A stretch of DNA of 64,000 nt, from contig NZ_CP170198.1 in the NCBI RefSeq assembly GCF_042434915.1, positions 2,418,001 through 2,482,000 on the forward strand, read 5' to 3'. Numbering within the stretch: the first letter of the stretch is position 1; each line of letters starts with the position of its first letter. The DNA is from Aquimarina sp042434915. Its GTDB lineage: Bacteria > Bacteroidota > Bacteroidia > Flavobacteriales > Flavobacteriaceae. The translations under genes were made by a program, and so were the position numbers. Positions 1 through 8,747 of the stretch are shown here, piece by piece. The notes beneath the pieces are model-generated. The model was given only the letters and a program-made list of their open reading frames with translations. It made no database searches and was not told where the DNA came from.

Positions 1-756
1 AATTGGCTAAAAGATTATGCTACCAAAGCGGCTATTGATGGTTTTGTTGTTGGTATTAGCGGTGGGATAGACAGTGCTGTAACTTCGTCTTTATGTGCCA
101 AAACTGGACTTAGAGTATTATGTGTTGAAATGCCTATACATCAAGCTCCAAATCAAATTAATAGAGGACGGGAGCATATTGCACAATTACAAAAAAGATT
201 TGCTAATGTCACCAATGTAGAAGTTGATCTAACACCTGTTTTTGAAGCATTTAAAACAGCTACTCCAACACAGGAAGCCGATCCTAAATCTGATCTAGCC
301 TTGGCGAATACTAGAGCAAGATTACGTATGACTTCTCTATATTACTTTGCTGGCATACACAACTATTTAGTAGCTGGAACAGGTAATAAGGTTGAAGATT
401 TTGGTGTAGGCTTCTTTACAAAGTACGGTGACGGGGGTGTCGATTTGAGCCCTATTGCTGATTTGATGAAAAGTGAAGTGTATGGCTTAGCCAAGGTGCT
501 TAACGTTCCCGAATCAATACTTAAAGCTGCCCCAACAGATGGTCTCTTTGGCGATAGTCGAACGGATGAAGATCAGATAGGAGCTTCTTATGATGAGTTG
601 GAATGGGCTATGAAAATGAAAGATGCTGGAAAAACTAGCTCAAATTTTGTAGGTAGAGAAAGAGAAGTATTTGATATTTTTATAAAGCGAAATACGGTAA
701 ATCAACATAAAATGAACCCCATACCTGTCTGTAAAATACCCGTTAGTCTTAAATAA
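1..756 (+). CDS. nadE: NH3-dependent NAD+ synthetase, 5' truncated by the window edge
   Basis: Catalyses the last step of NAD+ synthesis: deamido-NAD+ is adenylated and then amidated. The frame is open from base 1, so the gene starts before the window. Visible residues 20-25 are SGGIDS, the PP-loop of the ATP pyrophosphatase family. Further on, GTGNKVEDFGVGFFTKYGDG (about residues 128-147) and the following DLSPI segment are typical NadE active-site regions. Ammonia-dependent NadE is about 260-275 aa and 251 codons are visible, so probably only 10-20 residues are missing. A fused glutaminase domain upstream cannot be excluded. The first internal ATG, at 130, lies after the PP-loop and is not the start. 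Confidence 0.93.
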   Translation, partial: NWLKDYATKAAIDGFVVGISGGIDSAVTSSLCAKTGLRVLCVEMPIHQAPNQINRGREHIAQLQKRFANVTNVEVDLTPVFEAFKTATPTQEADPKSDLALANTRARLRMTSLYYFAGIHNYLVAGTGNKVEDFGVGFFTKYGDGGVDLSPIADLMKSEVYGLAKVLNVPESILKAAPTDGLFGDSRTDEDQIGASYDELEWAMKMKDAGKTSSNFVGREREVFDIFIKRNTVNQHKMNPIPVCKIPVSLK

Positions 757-810
757 ATACAATTTCGTCGAGAATATTGTAAAAAGAGGATTACAACACT
801 GATTACTTAG

Positions 811-845
811 TAATTTTGCTATATACTTCACAGTAAAATACTGTG
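811..845 (+). promoter_or_regulatory. Promoter -7 box and dyad operator upstream of the response regulator gene
   Basis: TAATTTTG at 811-818 matches the Bacteroidota -7 consensus TAnnTTTG. Eleven bases downstream lies a perfect inverted repeat, CACAGTA-AAA-TACTGTG (829-845), which would fall around or just after the transcription start. No clear -33 TTTG was found. The repeat could be an operator, perhaps autoregulatory, for the gene at 890. This is inference. Confidence 0.4.
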
Positions 846-889
846 TTTCGTGTTTAAAAATTTTATAACCTCTTCAATACTATAAAAGA

Positions 890-1522
890 ATGACTACCGT
901 ACTCATCGCAGACCATCACCCCATAACCAGAAAAGGAATTGCATCGCTTTTGCGTAATTCTGAAAGTTATGATATTGTTGGCAAAGTCAGCAATGGTAAT
1001 GAACTCTACGAGGAATTAAAAGAAAAATCTCCTGATGTCCTTATTATGGAGCTAGATTTACCTCAGATAAATGGAATAATGGCTCTGAGAACCATCAAAA
1101 AGGAATTTACTAAATTAAAAGTGATCATTTTTAGTTCACATCCAGAAGAGATGTATGCTTTAAGTGCTATAAAAGCTGGTGCATCTGCATATTTATCTAA
1201 AACTGTTTCTACCAAAATACTAAAAAAAGCTGTTGAACGTGTGGCAAGAGGAGGTATTTATCTTAATGATACTCTTACGCAACAATTAGCAAACGGAACG
1301 ACTAATGATAACAACATGGTTATAAAATACAAAAAATTATCATCCAGAGAGATTGAAGTACTTAATTTACTTTCGTCTGGCAAAAGAAATAAAGATATTG
1401 CAAGCACTCTTGCGATAAATGAAAAAACAGTAAGTACTTACAAAACTCGTTTACTCAAAAAATTAAAAGTAGATAATCTGGCAGATTTAATACATCAGTC
1501 TCGCTTGTTGCACATTAGCTAG
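890..1522 (+). CDS. LuxR/NarL-type response regulator with altered phosphorylation site
   Basis: A 210-aa protein with an N-terminal receiver domain (about 1-120) and a C-terminal LuxR-type helix-turn-helix (about 145-205; LSSREIEVLNLLSSGKRNKD, then EKTVSTYKTRLLKKL). It is probably a DNA-binding transcription regulator. The receiver is unusual. The position that normally carries the phosphorylated Asp (D-x-x-x-P) is Glu54 in MELDLP, and the acidic pair that binds Mg2+ reads Asp8-His9. The switch Lys (YLSK) is present. A Glu there often mimics phosphorylation, so the protein may be constitutively active or respond to another signal. No kinase gene is adjacent. Its last 4 bp overlap the convergent primase gene. 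Confidence 0.85.
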   Translation: MTTVLIADHHPITRKGIASLLRNSESYDIVGKVSNGNELYEELKEKSPDVLIMELDLPQINGIMALRTIKKEFTKLKVIIFSSHPEEMYALSAIKAGASAYLSKTVSTKILKKAVERVARGGIYLNDTLTQQLANGTTNDNNMVIKYKKLSSREIEVLNLLSSGKRNKDIASTLAINEKTVSTYKTRLLKKLKVDNLADLIHQSRLLHIS

Positions 1523-3483
1523 ATAACTCTATTAAGTTTTTGTGACAGCATCTTTCTTAAACCTATATAATCGATGATATCTTGCATGGTTTCGGCGTTC
1601 TGATTGTCTTTATTATCTTTTATGGTTTGAGATAACTCTGCTATCTTTTGCTCTATAAGAAAGCGTCTCAAATTAAGAATAATATCACTTACATATTGAG
1701 ACACACTATGAAGTTTCTGTTTTACGTGAATTTCTTGATCGATCCAACGTGCCAAAGAATATCGCTCCTCGTTCATAATGATTTCTGTGATCTCTGGGGT
1801 AATTTCTGGCGGAATAGTATTAATAAATGTATCGATTTGAAAAGTTTCTACTTGATTAAGATGCTCTATTAATACTGTGTATGTTTTTTTAAAATTTTCT
1901 TGAGTAAATTCGATTTCATCATCTTGAAGATCTAAAAAAATTTTTTCAAACACCTTACTCTTATAAACTTCGGGCTCCATTATTAGTTCACCCGCTTCAT
2001 TCTCTTTGAGAATAAGGTCTTCAAATTCTTCTTCTCGACTACCATAAAGCAAAAGAATTTCGATTACTTTTCGTTCTAACTCATATTGCTGGTTTACCTT
2101 TGTTTCTTTTTTGATCTCTGGCTTAACCAGTTGCATAGAATTAACATCACTTTTTTGAGACTTTGGTAGCGACTTCTTTTCTGCTATACCACGTAGTTGC
2201 GCTAAGGCATCAAATAAAACTTCTTCAGAAATTTCCATAATACGCGAACATTCTTGCACATAAATTTCACGTTTTATTACGTCAGGAATTTTAGAAATAC
2301 TAGCCACCATATCACGAACAACCTCTGCTTTTTTAATGGGGTCGTTTTGTGTTTCCTCTTGCAACAAAGAAGCCTTAAAGCGAATAAAATCTTGTGCATT
2401 GTTTTTTAGATATTCTTCAATATCCTCCAAGGTGTTCTTGCGCGCAAAGCTATCAGGATCCTCGCCATCGGGAAACGTACATACCTTTACATTCATACCC
2501 TGTTCTAGTATTAAATCAATACCTCGAACCGACGCACGCATACCGGCAGCATCGCCGTCAAAGAGAACGGTAATATTTTTTGTAAGCCTATTAATTAAGC
2601 GTATTTGATCTGGCGTTAGTGCGGTACCCGAAGAAGAAACCACATTAGTTATTCCTGACTGATAAAGCTGTATAACATCGGTATAACCTTCTACCAAATA
2701 ACAGTTATCTTCTTTTGCAATCGTTTGTTTTGCATGATAAATACCATATAATACTTTACTTTTATGGTATATATCACTCTCAGGTGAGTTTAAATATTTA
2801 GCAGCCTTTTTGTCATTTGTTAGTATCCTACCACCAAATCCTAACACTCTTCCAGACATTGACTGTATAGGAAACATAACACGACCTTTAAAACGATCAA
2901 ACTGTTTTGTGTCTTTTACAATCGTCAAGCCTGTACTTTCAAGGAATTTAAGTTGATATCCTTTTCGTATAGCATTATTAGTAAATGCATCCCAGGCATC
3001 TGGCGAATAGCCTAAATTAAATTTTTTAATAATGTCTTCGGTAAATCCTCGTTCTTTAAAATAGGTTAATCCAATTGCTTTGCCTTGTTCTGTCTCATGT
3101 AATGATTTCTGAAAAAAAGTATTCGCATACTCACTCACCAAATACATACTTTCTCTTTCATCAGCCTGCTCCTTTTGCTCATCGGTTTGTTGAGTTTCTT
3201 CAATCTCAATATTATATTTTTTTGCGAGATATTTAATTGCTTCGGGATATGTAAAATGTTCGTGCTCCATTAAGAACGCTACTACATTACCTCCTTTTCC
3301 ACTAGAAAAATCTTTCCAGATTTGTTTTACTGGTGAAACCATGAACGAGGGTGTACGCTCATCGCTAAAAGGACTTAATCCTTTAAAATTACTTCCAGAT
3401 TTCTTTAACTGTACAAAATCTCCTATCACCTCTTCTAACCGAGCAGTTTCAAATACAGCATCTATGGTAACTTTATTTATCAT
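1519..3483 (-). CDS. dnaG: DNA primase lacking the zinc-binding cysteines
   Basis: Makes RNA primers at the replication fork with DnaB helicase. At 654 aa the length is normal. The CHC2-type N-terminal domain is recognisable (GLSPF...ERTPSF...DFSSGKGGN, residues 35-66), but all four usual zinc ligands are replaced, by Ser37, Ser40, Asp58 and Ser61. The TOPRIM core is intact: Glu265 in VEGYTD, Asp309 and Asp311 in FDGDAAG, then PDGEDPDSF. The C-terminal third should carry the helicase-interaction domain. The ATG at 3483 gives a start aligned with family members. Loss of the zinc ligands is, as far as I know, common in Flavobacteriia, so it is a lineage trait rather than decay. Confidence 0.95.
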   Translation of the reverse strand: MINKVTIDAVFETARLEEVIGDFVQLKKSGSNFKGLSPFSDERTPSFMVSPVKQIWKDFSSGKGGNVVAFLMEHEHFTYPEAIKYLAKKYNIEIEETQQTDEQKEQADERESMYLVSEYANTFFQKSLHETEQGKAIGLTYFKERGFTEDIIKKFNLGYSPDAWDAFTNNAIRKGYQLKFLESTGLTIVKDTKQFDRFKGRVMFPIQSMSGRVLGFGGRILTNDKKAAKYLNSPESDIYHKSKVLYGIYHAKQTIAKEDNCYLVEGYTDVIQLYQSGITNVVSSSGTALTPDQIRLINRLTKNITVLFDGDAAGMRASVRGIDLILEQGMNVKVCTFPDGEDPDSFARKNTLEDIEEYLKNNAQDFIRFKASLLQEETQNDPIKKAEVVRDMVASISKIPDVIKREIYVQECSRIMEISEEVLFDALAQLRGIAEKKSLPKSQKSDVNSMQLVKPEIKKETKVNQQYELERKVIEILLLYGSREEEFEDLILKENEAGELIMEPEVYKSKVFEKIFLDLQDDEIEFTQENFKKTYTVLIEHLNQVETFQIDTFINTIPPEITPEITEIIMNEERYSLARWIDQEIHVKQKLHSVSQYVSDIILNLRRFLIEQKIAELSQTIKDNKDNQNAETMQDIIDYIGLRKMLSQKLNRVI

Positions 3484-3555
3484 TTGCTAATACATAAGAA
3501 TTTGGCAAGGTAAAAGTAGGGTTCTTTTTAGTTTTAATGAAGATTTTTTTAGAGC

Positions 3556-4308
3556 TTATAAGTCATACCGCAAACCGAACGATAGATTATGTTGCTCGGG
3601 AATAGCGTTTTTAAAGAGACTGGATAAATCATATTTACTATAAATTGATAAACTGCCGAATCCTACATACGCCCCTATACCATAAATAAAACGTGTTACA
3701 CCTAGGTCCTCTCTTAGCTTTTCCTTCTTTTCTTCTCCAGCTTCTGTATATTTTAATTTCTGTATAGTATGTATTGTTGCTCCAGTAAAACCACCAACTC
3801 CTAGTTTAAAATGCCCAGTGGTATCAAAACTTATACTAGTACGACTTGTATTATTTTTGGACGGTCCTACTTCGAGGTACAACGGAATCACAAGGTTATC
3901 AACTCTAAACTTTGACTTTGAAAGTTGTTTGTTGAAGGTAGCTAATCTCGTTTGGGTTTCATCTTTTACGAAAATTTGATCTCTTGTAGAACGAACGCCA
4001 TTGGATTGATAAGCTATTCCATATCGCACTCTTAGAATATTATGATTTTTGAAAGCTCTAGTAGTCCATAACCAGCCGATCTCAAAAAAACGGCTCCGAT
4101 AAAACTCAAAATCTACATCATTATATTTCTGATATTCACTACTTAGCGTATTTAATCCAGCTGCTACAAATATTCCACTAAAAGTGCGTTGATCAAATTT
4201 CACTTTAGGTCTAAAAATAAAATCTGAGTTTTCCTGAGCACTTACATCATTAGTAAAACTAAGAATGATACTTAGTGTTGTAACAAAAAAATAATATTTC
4301 ATCTTCAT
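3556..4308 (-). CDS. Outer-membrane beta-barrel-like protein, function unknown
   Basis: A 250-aa protein with an N-terminal signal peptide (hydrophobic FFVTTLSIILSF, cleavage after VSAQ) followed by alternating strands with many aromatic residues, ending in SFGLRYDL, typical of an outer-membrane beta barrel with a terminal aromatic-x-hydrophobic strand. No enzyme motif is visible. The longest frame begins with TTG at 4311; the ATG at 4308 (or 4302) is preferred. It lies between dnaG and the polyprenyl synthase gene on the same strand. PorT-like or porin-like roles are possible but not shown. Confidence 0.6.
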   Translation of the reverse strand: MKMKYYFFVTTLSIILSFTNDVSAQENSDFIFRPKVKFDQRTFSGIFVAAGLNTLSSEYQKYNDVDFEFYRSRFFEIGWLWTTRAFKNHNILRVRYGIAYQSNGVRSTRDQIFVKDETQTRLATFNKQLSKSKFRVDNLVIPLYLEVGPSKNNTSRTSISFDTTGHFKLGVGGFTGATIHTIQKLKYTEAGEEKKEKLREDLGVTRFIYGIGAYVGFGSLSIYSKYDLSSLFKNAIPEQHNLSFGLRYDL

Positions 4309-4341
4309 CAATCCTAATAATTATTACAGGAACCTACCAAA

Positions 4342-5319
4342 TTACTTTTTACGATCAATTACGTAATTCACCATCAAAATAAGTGATTGCTTATATTGAG
4401 AATCTTCATAATTCATCAATATATCCATAGCCTTAGCTTTATATTGATGCATTATTTTTATTGCATAGGTAAGACCCCCACTTTGTTTAACAAAATCAAT
4501 TACTTCATTGACTCTCTTTTTATTTTTGTTGTGATTTTTGATCGAATTGATCAACCATTTTTTCTTTTCAGGAGAACAGGTATTGAGTGTGTAAATTAGA
4601 GGAAGAGTCATTTTTTGTTCCTTAATATCAATCCCTGTAGGCTTACCTATAGCCGTATCGCCATAATCAAATAGATCGTCTTTAATTTGAAACGCCATTC
4701 CGATCAACTCTCCAAACATCCTCATTTTTTCTACTGCATCTGTATTAGGAACCACTGAGCATGCTCCTAAACTACAGCAAGCGGCGATTAGAGTTGCTGT
4801 TTTTTGCCTTATAATTTCATAATACACAGATTCGGTAATATCTAAATTTCTTGCTTTTTCAATTTGCAGAAGTTCCCCTTCACTCATTTCTCTTACAGCT
4901 ACCGAAATAATTTTAAGTAGATCAAAATCTTCATTATCAATAGATAACAAAAGCCCTTTTGACAACAAATAATCACCTACAAGAACCGCTATCTTATTTT
5001 TCCACAACGCATTGATCGAAAAAAAGCCTCTCCTTCGATTTGAATCGTCTACAACATCGTCATGAACTAAAGTTGCTGTATGAATTAATTCGATCACTGA
5101 GGCTCCTCGGTACGTACGTTCATTTACATTACCTGCAGAGACCATTTTTGCCACCAAAAAAACAAACATAGGACGCATTTGCTTTCCTTTGCGATTTACA
5201 ATGTAATGGGTAATCCTATTTAATAAGGCTACTTTAGAAATCATAGATTGAGAGAACTTTTGTTCAAAAAGCTCCATCTCCTCGATTATAGGCAATTTTA
5301 TTTGTTCGACAACTTTCAA
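4342..5319 (-). CDS. ispB: Polyprenyl diphosphate synthase
   Basis: Trans-prenyltransferase that elongates allylic diphosphates with isopentenyl diphosphate, probably making the side chain of menaquinone. At 325 aa the length is typical. The first Asp-rich motif is DDVVDDSNRRRG (about residues 92-103) and the second is DDLFDYG (about 217-223), with GKQMRPM near the N-terminus. The start is TTG at 5319: no in-frame ATG exists before residue 15, and the first residues fit what I recall of flavobacterial homologues. Chain length, and so the exact symbol, cannot be read from the sequence. Confidence 0.85.
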   Translation of the reverse strand: MKVVEQIKLPIIEEMELFEQKFSQSMISKVALLNRITHYIVNRKGKQMRPMFVFLVAKMVSAGNVNERTYRGASVIELIHTATLVHDDVVDDSNRRRGFFSINALWKNKIAVLVGDYLLSKGLLLSIDNEDFDLLKIISVAVREMSEGELLQIEKARNLDITESVYYEIIRQKTATLIAACCSLGACSVVPNTDAVEKMRMFGELIGMAFQIKDDLFDYGDTAIGKPTGIDIKEQKMTLPLIYTLNTCSPEKKKWLINSIKNHNKNKKRVNEVIDFVKQSGGLTYAIKIMHQYKAKAMDILMNYEDSQYKQSLILMVNYVIDRKK

Positions 5320-5455
5320 TATGAAATACTTACTTCTTTTTTCTTAGTCATGCGAAGATAGCATAAATACTTTTTGTAGTGATAGGAATTTCATTAATAT
5401 GGCGCAGGTTTCACACCGTTTTAGGAAGTATTAACTAGCTATCATTAGTATGAAA

Positions 5456-6544
5456 TTACTGTTTGTTAGCTAACTGTCCGCAAGCAGCATCAATATCCTT
5501 ACCCCTACTTCTCCTCACATTAACAACAATACCTTTGGACTCTAAAGCTTGAATATATTGATCTGTTGCCTTTACAGATGCTTGTTGAAACTGTCCGTCA
5601 TCAATTGGGTTATATTCAATCAGATTAACTTTACATGGAACATGACTACAAAACTCTACTAAAGCATTAATATCATCCTTAGAATCATTAATGCCTTCCC
5701 AAACAACGTATTCGTAAGTAATTTTACTCTTGGTTTTATCATACCAGTAAATAAGAGATTCTTTAAGATCGTTAAGCGTAAACTTTTTATTAAACGGCAT
5801 AATAGAAGTACGCACTTTATCAATGGCAGAATGCAATGACACGGCAAGTTTAAATTTTACCTGATCATCTGCCATCTTTTTTATCATTTTAGGTACTCCA
5901 GAGGTAGAAACAGTGATACGTTTAGGGGACATCCCTAAACCTTCGGGCGATGTTATCTTATCAATTGCTTTTAAAACATTATTGTAATTCATTAATGGTT
6001 CTCCCATTCCCATAAACACTATATTCGATAACGGTCGTTGATGGTATAGGCGACTTTCATTATCAATAGCTTTAACTTGATCATAAATCTCGTCTGGATT
6101 GAGGTTTCTCATGCGTTTAAGCCTTGCTGTTGCGCAAAATTTACAATCCAGACTACACCCAACTTGAGAAGAAACGCATGCCGTAGTACGCGTAGGAGTA
6201 GGTATCAAAACAGATTCTACCACTAAACCATCATGTAGCTTTACAGCATTTTTGATAGTCCCATCTTTACTGCGTTGTATTTGATCAACAGAAATATGAT
6301 TTATTACAAAATTGCTCTCCAACATTTGACGTGTTTCTTTGGAGAGATTCGTCATACTATCAAAATCATGAGCACCTTTGCTCCATAACCATTCGTAAAC
6401 TTGATTACCTCTAAAAGATTTTTCGTTTTGAGAAACAAAAAATGCCTGTAATTGCTCTTTACTTAACGCTCGTATATCTTTTTTTTCTCCTTCATTATCG
6501 CTTGTTAAGATTTTAAATAAGCTCTTACCCCTAAGGCTTGGCAA
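5456..6544 (-). CDS. rlmN: 23S rRNA (adenine2503-C2)/tRNA methyltransferase RlmN, start anomalous
   Basis: Radical SAM enzyme that methylates A2503 of 23S rRNA and A37 of some tRNAs. The cluster motif CSLDCKFC is about a third of the way in, GMGEP follows, and the reactive C-terminal Cys lies in AACGQL. The start is odd. The only canonical start in frame is TTG at 6544, giving about 20 extra residues before KKDIRALS, where family members begin. An ATG at 6495 is one frame off and runs into an eight-A tract (6479-6486); one extra A would give MKEKKKDIRALS. This suggests an assembly indel, slippage or a genuine TTG start. The gene lies 18 nt after the upstream stop, in the same frame. Confidence 0.93.
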   Translation of the reverse strand: MPSLRGKSLFKILTSDNEGEKKDIRALSKEQLQAFFVSQNEKSFRGNQVYEWLWSKGAHDFDSMTNLSKETRQMLESNFVINHISVDQIQRSKDGTIKNAVKLHDGLVVESVLIPTPTRTTACVSSQVGCSLDCKFCATARLKRMRNLNPDEIYDQVKAIDNESRLYHQRPLSNIVFMGMGEPLMNYNNVLKAIDKITSPEGLGMSPKRITVSTSGVPKMIKKMADDQVKFKLAVSLHSAIDKVRTSIMPFNKKFTLNDLKESLIYWYDKTKSKITYEYVVWEGINDSKDDINALVEFCSHVPCKVNLIEYNPIDDGQFQQASVKATDQYIQALESKGIVVNVRRSRGKDIDAACGQLANKQ

Positions 6545-6562
6545 AAAATATATGGAAATACA

Positions 6563-7498
6563 TTATTCTGTATCCTTTACACGCTTCCATTTATGGGTAC
6601 CTCCCCCGCCTTTATACTTTACATTTAGTACATCCATTTCATCTTCATCAATCCAAATATCACAATCGGACACTTCACCTGTCTTGATATCTGTATATTT
6701 ACCGTTTTCGTATTTAAAGTCCTTTGAATGCTTTAGGTTTTTCATTATCAACAGTCCTTCAACCTTTTGATTTTTATCATCACCTTTACACAAATGACAA
6801 ACTGCATCACGTTCTGATTGACGAAGCATGCGTTGTATAGAACCAAAAATTTGCTTTTCGATCATGTACAGTTGTACAATATTAATAGCGACCCCTGTGT
6901 CTTTGTCATATGTTTTCCATCTTCCCAAAATAGGATTGGGTGTATAGGACGCTAAAACAGCTTCTTTCAATTTTTCATCTACCGGATTTTCACCTAACCA
7001 TATTTTAAAAAGAGCTTTTTTAAATTTTAGACTATTGATTTGTCCCAATTTATCTTTATTTCTGTACAAAGATAAATTCCCGCCTTTTTTATAAACTATC
7101 TTAAATATATCATATTTGTTTATTTCAGTAGGCAAAATTTTAATAAAATCTCTAATCTCATTTTCTAGAAGATAACTATTTCCGTCTGTTGCGCGCTCAA
7201 TACCATTTCTAAGCATATCTTTTAAGTCTGTACCATCAATTGAGCTGGATATGATTTTAATCGAGATAACCATATCGCTATCTTTGTTAGCAACTCTTGA
7301 ACCATCTTCGACACCTTCAACTTCAAAATCGAGATAAAGTCCTAAAGCATACATACGCTCTTTTTCACCAGCACCGTTAAGCATTAATTCGGCACCTTCA
7401 AAGACATCAATATCATTAAAAAATACTTCTCCGACCTTAGTTTGGCCAGTTGCAATTAAAGAGATTGCTCCAAAAAAAACTAAAAATAAATTTTTCAT
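6563..7498 (-). CDS. Secreted two-domain protein: chalcone isomerase-like plus DUF2147
   Basis: A 311-aa protein with an N-terminal signal peptide (FLVFFGAISLIATGQ). Residues about 20-175 resemble the bacterial chalcone isomerase-like family (VGEVFFNDIDVFEG..LNGAGEKERMYALGLYL), which in bacteria usually has no flavonoid role and may bind fatty acids. Residues about 188-305 resemble DUF2147 (ILGRWKTYDKDTG, CHLCKGD, CDIWIDEDEMDVLNVKYKGG). I know the two domains mainly as separate proteins. It is likely periplasmic. It is transcribed toward rlmN with an 18-nt gap. Its role is unknown; the domain assignments come from recognised motifs only. Confidence 0.7.
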   Translation of the reverse strand: MKNLFLVFFGAISLIATGQTKVGEVFFNDIDVFEGAELMLNGAGEKERMYALGLYLDFEVEGVEDGSRVANKDSDMVISIKIISSSIDGTDLKDMLRNGIERATDGNSYLLENEIRDFIKILPTEINKYDIFKIVYKKGGNLSLYRNKDKLGQINSLKFKKALFKIWLGENPVDEKLKEAVLASYTPNPILGRWKTYDKDTGVAINIVQLYMIEKQIFGSIQRMLRQSERDAVCHLCKGDDKNQKVEGLLIMKNLKHSKDFKYENGKYTDIKTGEVSDCDIWIDEDEMDVLNVKYKGGGGTHKWKRVKDTE

Positions 7499-7613
7499 AA
7501 ATCATTTAAAAATTAGGGGGCATGTTTTTCCCAATAATCAAAACGTGAATTTGTATCACAAAGTATATATTGGGTTGTAAAGATATTGTGGGTTTATGCA
7601 AATTTAAGGTAGT

Positions 7614-7651
7614 AAAAACTCTACTTTAACCATGGTTAAAGTAGAGTTTTT
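7614..7651 (-). terminator. Perfect 38-bp palindrome, probable queA terminator
   Basis: Nineteen bases followed by their exact reverse complement (half-site starts AAAAACTCTACTTTAACC, centre CCATGG). It folds as a long hairpin with A/U tails on both strands, 27 nt after the queA stop, so it fits a factor-independent terminator, potentially active in both directions. Confidence 0.75.
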
Positions 7652-7677
7652 AATTATGTAATACTTTTAAAATCAAC

Positions 7678-8727
7678 TTATATTATTAACATCGCATCTC
7701 CATAGGAGTAGAACTTGTATTTCTCCTTCACAGCTTCTTCATAAGCTTTTTTCATAAAATCATGACCTGCAAAAGCCGAAACCATCATAAGAAGTGTAGA
7801 TTTTGGTGTATGAAAGTTAGTAATCATACAGTTTGCAATACTAAAATCATATGGTGGAAAAATAAATTTATTGGTCCATCCTTGAAATTCATTCAAAGTA
7901 TGCTCGGATGAAACAGCACTTTCTAATGCTCTCATTACAGTAGTTCCTACTGCGCAAATTCTTCTTTTATTGGTGATTCCTTTATTAATTACTTCGGTTG
8001 TTTTAGCATTAATATATGCCTCTTCACTATCCATTTTGTGTTTGGATAAATCTTCAACCTCTACTGGATTAAATGTTCCTAAACCTACATGCAAAGTAAC
8101 CTCGGCAAAATCTACTCCTTTAATCTCTAAACGTTTCATTAAGTGTTTAGAAAAGTGTAATCCAGCTGTAGGTGCAGCAACGGCACCTTCGTTTTTGGCA
8201 TATATAGTCTGATACCGTTCAATATCATCTGGTTCTGCCTCTCTCTTAATATATTTTGGAAGCGGAGTTTCACCTAAATCAGTTAACTTCTGTCTAAACT
8301 CATCATAAGAACCATCATATAAAAAGCGTAGTGTTCTCCCTCTAGACGTTGTATTGTCAATAACCTCTGCAACTAAGCTTTCATCATCTCCAAAATATAA
8401 TTTATTACCAATACGTATTTTACGTGCAGGATCGACTAAAACATCCCAAAGTCGTGTTTCTGAATTAAGTTCTCTTAATAAAAACACTTCAATCCTTGCA
8501 CCAGTCTTTTCCTTATTTCCATATAATCTTGCAGGAAAAACCTTTGTATTATTGAGCACCATAACATCATTAGGTTCAAAATAGTCAATAAGATCCTTGA
8601 ACTGTTTGTGTTCAATTGTTTGCTCTTTGCGATTAAGAACCATAAGACGAGATTCGTCTCTGTTTTCTGCAGGATATTCAGCTAATAACTCTGGCGGAAG
8701 ATTAAAATTGAAATGTGATAACTTCAT
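7678..8727 (-). CDS. queA: tRNA preQ1(34) S-adenosylmethionine ribosyltransferase-isomerase
   Basis: Transfers the ribosyl part of SAM to preQ1 in tRNA to form epoxyqueuosine, the penultimate step of queuosine synthesis. The protein is 349 aa from the ATG at 8727 (MKLSHFNFNLPPELLAEYPA). The longer frame to 8769 is rejected because those 14 codons contain a promoter. Family motifs include RDESRLMVLNR, VMVLNNTKVFPARL, AAPTAGLHFS, LHVGLGTFNPV and ITNFHTPKSTLLMMVSAF. It has its own promoter and terminator, so it is probably monocistronic. In this window SAM supply is handled by metK at 47 kb. Confidence 0.96.
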   Translation of the reverse strand: MKLSHFNFNLPPELLAEYPAENRDESRLMVLNRKEQTIEHKQFKDLIDYFEPNDVMVLNNTKVFPARLYGNKEKTGARIEVFLLRELNSETRLWDVLVDPARKIRIGNKLYFGDDESLVAEVIDNTTSRGRTLRFLYDGSYDEFRQKLTDLGETPLPKYIKREAEPDDIERYQTIYAKNEGAVAAPTAGLHFSKHLMKRLEIKGVDFAEVTLHVGLGTFNPVEVEDLSKHKMDSEEAYINAKTTEVINKGITNKRRICAVGTTVMRALESAVSSEHTLNEFQGWTNKFIFPPYDFSIANCMITNFHTPKSTLLMMVSAFAGHDFMKKAYEEAVKEKYKFYSYGDAMLII

Positions 8728-8747
8728 TCTATATATTTTTGAGGGTG

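Noticed and set aside
640..831. Open frame of 63 codons on the minus strand overlapping the nadE end
   Set aside because: Lies mostly antisense to nadE, has low-complexity composition and no recognisable feature; treated as a shadow frame.
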